Assembly (NCBI GenBank): GCA_001603425.1
Contig: LUYZ01000002.1
Coordinates: 1 to 64,000, forward strand
Direction: 5' to 3'
From: Bacteroidales bacterium Bact_08
GTDB lineage: Bacteria > Bacteroidota > Bacteroidia > Bacteroidales > UBA932
DNA length: 64,000 bases
Part shown: in pieces, positions 60,964 through 64,000 of the stretch
Layout of the letters: each line of letters begins with the position of its first letter
Position numbering within the stretch: position 1 is the stretch's first letter
Notes under the pieces: model-generated
What the model saw: the letters and a program-made list of their open reading frames with translations, nothing else
Database searches by the model: none
What the model was told of the DNA's origin: nothing
Program-made: the position numbers and the translations under genes

Positions 60964-62803
60964 TTGGGTGAATATTATATTTTTGTATTATAAAAGAGAT
61001 TTCTGGATCTAGAATTGCTCTATAAAAAAGTGACGGGTTTTGATCTGTGGCAATTATAAAATTCTCTACTGCTAGTTTCTCGTTATTTAGTCTTGCATAA
61101 ATTATAGCTTTAAGGTAATGGCTTGTAGGTGTGTCTTTTATTGAGTTTAATATATCTAATGCAGAGTGATCTCTAGCAAGAGACATATACGCGATTGCGC
61201 AGTTGAGATCTCGATAATCTTTAAGAAGTTCTAATGCTTTATTATAATCTCTCTTTTTTAAGAGATCTATAGCTTGAATATAGATAGTATCCAGTTGATT
61301 AGAGTATATAGTATCGGCATAGTTGTCAATTTTAGAAAGATTAAAATCTATTTTAACCGATCTCATTTTAGGGTAATATCGCTCTTGGATTAGTCTCTTT
61401 TGGTCAATCTCTCCGTAAAGGAGCAACTCTCTATCTTCATTATTTTCTAAAATGGATATAAGATCATTTTGAGTTCCAATTTTGCTATGACATCTTATGG
61501 TTATGTTATTAGAAATTCGATCTTTTAGTTTGTTAGATAATATAGAGTCAATAAGCGTTTTTACTGTATATGCTCTATTTTGAGAAAGATCTTTGTTAAT
61601 TTTGTATGAGCCTTCTGGAGACGTGTTTGCGGTAATAATAATAGAGTCTATTTTGTATTTCTCTAATTGGCTAATTGCTAGTATCTTATTTTGAATATTA
61701 TTGATTTCTATATTATTTTTATCTGAAGACTCAATTATCGCGCTATTTTGTGCAAATGATATATCACTTGTATAGCTTTCATCTATTTTTATGGGTACTA
61801 TTGTCTTATAGTATACAGGTGTAGTATCGATAAAATTTATCATAGATGAAACATAATATGTTAAAGAGTCAGAGCATTTAATAGATCTGGTAAGGCCCCT
61901 GGAATTTTTCAATACTCCAGTTAGAAACAAGTCTATTTTACCAGTTTTTTCACTGCTATTAAGTTGTTGAGTGTAGTGGTAAAGAATTGAACCATTGGCT
62001 TTTCTTACTATTGAGTCCAATTTTAAATCTTTGATATATGGAGTTTTAATATATTTATTATATGCTTGAGGAATCTGTTCTATCTTTTTTCTATTTCTTT
62101 TTATTAGCCACCATTTTTTGTAGTAATTGATAACCTCCTCCTCAGTTAAACCATATTCATTTTTTAATTCGGGATCCTTTTTACCTTCCAAAATTTTTGA
62201 TTGTGGTAGGTATCTATCTAGAAAAATTATTAAATCATTTATATAAGTGAAGTTTTCTATCTCATTTTCGTGTTCTGGTATAATGCTGTTTAAGTACTGT
62301 TCATACTTTGCATATCCTCTTTTTTGTGCTTTATAAAAATTCTGACCACTTAAAGCTATACTTCTTAAACGTATCGTATCTTTTCCTCTAACAAGTAGAG
62401 GTTTAAAAATTGTTTGACAATCACTTTTTATTAGTGATTGTGGGATTGATATCATAAAATCTAGATTAATTATCCCTTCTCTTTCGCTAACAGTGTGCGA
62501 TTTTGCACTTATAACTATTCCATTTAACTCTCTGTGCGCAATCATCTGACCAGTAGTACTATCTTTTATAGCTCTGTTTATTAAAACATCTTCTCCTTTG
62601 CTATTCTTTATAATAAATGATTTAATATCATTATCAGATTCATTTTTGGAATAGTCTAAACTATAGCTACTCATGGACCTGTCTAGATGACTTATTGTTG
62701 GAAGCTCTTTTTTTGTGATATCACTGTATATTAAAATGTCGCATCCAATAATTGATATGGAAATAATTATTATAAAAGCTAAAATAGTACTCTTGTATTT
62801 CAT
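60956..62803 (-). CDS. DUF3868-like/OmpA-like lipoprotein with TPR end
   Basis: 615 residues. Lipobox SIIGC (Cys at about 21). An N-terminal region (IVISAKSHTVSEREGIINLDFMI) resembles DUF3868, a central helical insert (YYKKWWLIKRNRKKIEQIP) follows, and near 390-420 there is an OmpA-like piece (ITANTSPEGSYKINKDLSQNRAYTV) that could bind peptidoglycan. The C-terminus (QAIDLLKKRDYNKALELLKDY and following) looks like TPR helices. Such proteins pair with DUF3575 in Bacteroidales fimbrial-type loci, and that gene lies directly upstream. Confidence 0.65.
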   Translation of the reverse strand: MKYKSTILAFIIIISISIIGCDILIYSDITKKELPTISHLDRSMSSYSLDYSKNESDNDIKSFIIKNSKGEDVLINRAIKDSTTGQMIAHRELNGIVISAKSHTVSEREGIINLDFMISIPQSLIKSDCQTIFKPLLVRGKDTIRLRSIALSGQNFYKAQKRGYAKYEQYLNSIIPEHENEIENFTYINDLIIFLDRYLPQSKILEGKKDPELKNEYGLTEEEVINYYKKWWLIKRNRKKIEQIPQAYNKYIKTPYIKDLKLDSIVRKANGSILYHYTQQLNSSEKTGKIDLFLTGVLKNSRGLTRSIKCSDSLTYYVSSMINFIDTTPVYYKTIVPIKIDESYTSDISFAQNSAIIESSDKNNIEINNIQNKILAISQLEKYKIDSIIITANTSPEGSYKINKDLSQNRAYTVKTLIDSILSNKLKDRISNNITIRCHSKIGTQNDLISILENNEDRELLLYGEIDQKRLIQERYYPKMRSVKIDFNLSKIDNYADTIYSNQLDTIYIQAIDLLKKRDYNKALELLKDYRDLNCAIAYMSLARDHSALDILNSIKDTPTSHYLKAIIYARLNNEKLAVENFIIATDQNPSLFYRAILDPEISFIIQKYNIHPNE

Positions 62804-62805
62804 AT

Positions 62806-63339
62806 TTATCTTATATTTATTATCCTAACTATAGAGATAGATAGTTGGTATGGAGCAATGCAAAGCTTAGAATTACTTCTTTCAAAATCACCACATAACC
62901 CTTTTAAAAACTGATCATTGTTTATATAGTAAATACCTAATCCAGCTGATATCTCAACGTTAGTTTTATAATTGATAATTTTTGAGTACCCTGCTAAACA
63001 ACCCATGCCAACAGAATAACCTTGGTATCTCCATCTTTTTAACTCAATATTATATTTTGAGTAATTACCACCAAATCCATAGAAGAATCCTGCATTTTGA
63101 TGCCACAACCAATATTTTACCCCTTGAGATAGTATAATATATTTTCTATTATTAAAAGAGATGGGGTTATATTTAACATTGGCGTATACTGATATTTTAT
63201 TTGAGGCAATGTAATTGTATTCAATATTTATGGGCGAAAAAGTAGAGGCTAAAAGGTTATATGCTATAGTGCTATTTTGGGCTATACTATATGCCGATAT
63301 GCATATTAAGCAGACAAATAATAATGCAAGTCTTTTCAT
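62806..63339 (-). CDS. DUF3575 family outer-membrane protein
   Basis: 177 residues. Signal peptide ending YSIAQ, followed by strands of a small beta-barrel: NLLASTFSPINIEYNYIA, SQGVKYWLWHQNAGFFYGFG, RWRYQGYSVGMGCLAGYS. This matches DUF3575, found next to DUF3868 and fimbrillin genes in Bacteroidales. It overlaps the fimbrillin-like gene by 4 bases and ends 2 bases before the OmpA-like gene. Confidence 0.7.
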   Translation of the reverse strand: MKRLALLFVCLICISAYSIAQNSTIAYNLLASTFSPINIEYNYIASNKISVYANVKYNPISFNNRKYIILSQGVKYWLWHQNAGFFYGFGGNYSKYNIELKRWRYQGYSVGMGCLAGYSKIINYKTNVEISAGLGIYYINNDQFLKGLCGDFERSNSKLCIAPYQLSISIVRIINIR

Positions 63340-64000
63340 AACTCTAACTCTATACTATTATCTAAAATCCAGTCTTCTACTCCGCTACATATAAATTGTA
63401 TTTTATCTTGTGTTATTAAAGCCTTATATAGATAGTTTTTCCCAGCCTCAAAGCCTTTTTTATCAGGTTGTTCAATAATGCCAGAGACTTTTTTAATTAT
63501 CTCATTATCTTCCTTTATAAGATACTCTATGTACAAATCTATCCCACTAACTCTACATTGTGGAGCAATAGTTATATATGCAAACATCTGTTCTACTATC
63601 ATGTCCAGATAGTCGTTATTATTACTGTTATTGTCTATAATTGTACCTGTTTGTACATCTATAGATCCAATTATCTTATTGTCCAAGATTTTAGCAGACA
63701 TTATCTCAATTTGATTATTGGAATTATTTTGTATTTCTATTGATAATTTTGACATTAATCTTTTATATGTAAGACTTATCTCTACATTCTCTCTAATTTT
63801 TAGATTTTTAATAGAACTCCATATATAGTCTATATTATTATGAGCATTTTTAAGAACTCCTTTATTTATACTATCTGATAAATCTATGTTTGAATTTGAG
63901 GAGATTGAGTAAATGTCATATACATTCGGGATCAATAATATCTCTTTATTGTTTGTTGAGACAAGAGATCCAAAGCAATTAGCAACATATTTAGTGTTGT
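63336..64000 (-). CDS. Fimbrillin-like protein, N-terminus beyond the window
   Basis: The frame stays open to the right edge, so the gene is partial. About 221 residues are visible. The sequence upstream of a TTG near 63935 is protein-like (VANCFGSLVSTNNKEILLIP) and continuous. The pattern of the Mfa-like/fimbrillin family appears in LTYKRLMSKLSIEIQNNS, CRVSGIDLYIEYLIKED and the ending CSGVEDWILDNSIELEL, where the G-VEDW tail is common. It probably forms, or anchors, a surface filament and is the first visible gene of the operon. Confidence 0.6.
   Translation of the reverse strand, partial: NTKYVANCFGSLVSTNNKEILLIPNVYDIYSISSNSNIDLSDSINKGVLKNAHNNIDYIWSSIKNLKIRENVEISLTYKRLMSKLSIEIQNNSNNQIEIMSAKILDNKIIGSIDVQTGTIIDNNSNNNDYLDMIVEQMFAYITIAPQCRVSGIDLYIEYLIKEDNEIIKKVSGIIEQPDKKGFEAGKNYLYKALITQDKIQFICSGVEDWILDNSIELEL

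Overview
This window is a chromosomal segment of an anaerobic, AT-rich member of the Bacteroidota, most likely the order Bacteroidales. The evidence is the Bacteroidota-type promoters (TTG, about 20 bases, TAnnTTTG), the lack of strong Shine-Dalgarno sites, the gene groupings rsfS-ftsH-cdsA-psd and amidase / lptD / ridA / rho, long Rho and PyrF variants, DUF1573 and DUF3575 proteins, and a fimbrillin-type locus. An electron-bifurcating-type [FeFe] hydrogenase, Hcp, a ferredoxin and a CoA-transferase point to a fermentative, hydrogen-producing life. Family and genus cannot be fixed from the sequence.

Layout. 0-0.9 kb: the first codons of an IS66 transposase running off the left edge, gene debris, and tRNA-Asp. 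1.0-6.5 kb: a DUF5672 protein, then a convergent leucine operon leuA-leuCD-leuB. LeuC and LeuD are fused, and the operon is preceded by a complete attenuator: promoter, leucine-rich leader peptide, competing antiterminator and terminator. 6.6-12.8 kb: a DoxX protein, then an efflux system in which the RND pump and its TolC outer-membrane channel are one polypeptide. 12.9-18.6 kb: a biotin operon headed by a small arginine-rich ORF carrying an 11-bp inverted repeat, then bioB-bioA-bioF-bioG-bioC-bioD. 18.6-23.6 kb: CoA-transferase, SAM hydrolase, MazG, TcdA and a GNAT-like protein. 23.6-32.6 kb: one long cluster of DRTGG, RsbW-like ATPase, HsfB-like degenerate hydrogenase, second DRTGG, PHP, second ATPase and sirtuin, followed by the hydrogenase genes hndB-hndC-hndD-hndA and a strong terminator. 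32.7-34.1 kb: a gene-free, purine-biased repeat island with three repeat families and a foldable element. 34.1-39.5 kb: pyrF, prfA, hcp, a divergent Crp/Fnr regulator with an operator between them, and a lipoprotein. 39.6-48.7 kb: peroxiredoxin, psd, cdsA, ftsH, rsfS, birA, rpe, pepD and dnaA. 48.8-58.8 kb: MlaD-like protein, amidase, LptD, RidA, Rho, MeaB, a DUF1573 protein, and a short ferredoxin gene. 58.9-64.0 kb: a minus-strand fimbrial-type operon running off the right edge.

How the parts fit. The hydrogenase cluster joins catalytic subunits to a set of likely sensors and signal proteins (degenerate H-cluster protein, two GHKL ATPases, two DRTGG proteins, PHP, sirtuin), so hydrogen or redox state probably feeds back on fermentation. 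The Hcp/Crp pair looks like a nitrosative-stress module with an activator site near -41. BirA lacks a DNA-binding domain, so biotin genes must be controlled another way, and the small leader ORF is the obvious candidate. Strongest items for follow-up: the leucine attenuator, the bio leader ORF, the RND-TolC fusion, the sirtuin-containing hydrogenase regulatory cluster, and the repeat island with its folded element. All family calls were made by reading motifs by eye, with no database search.
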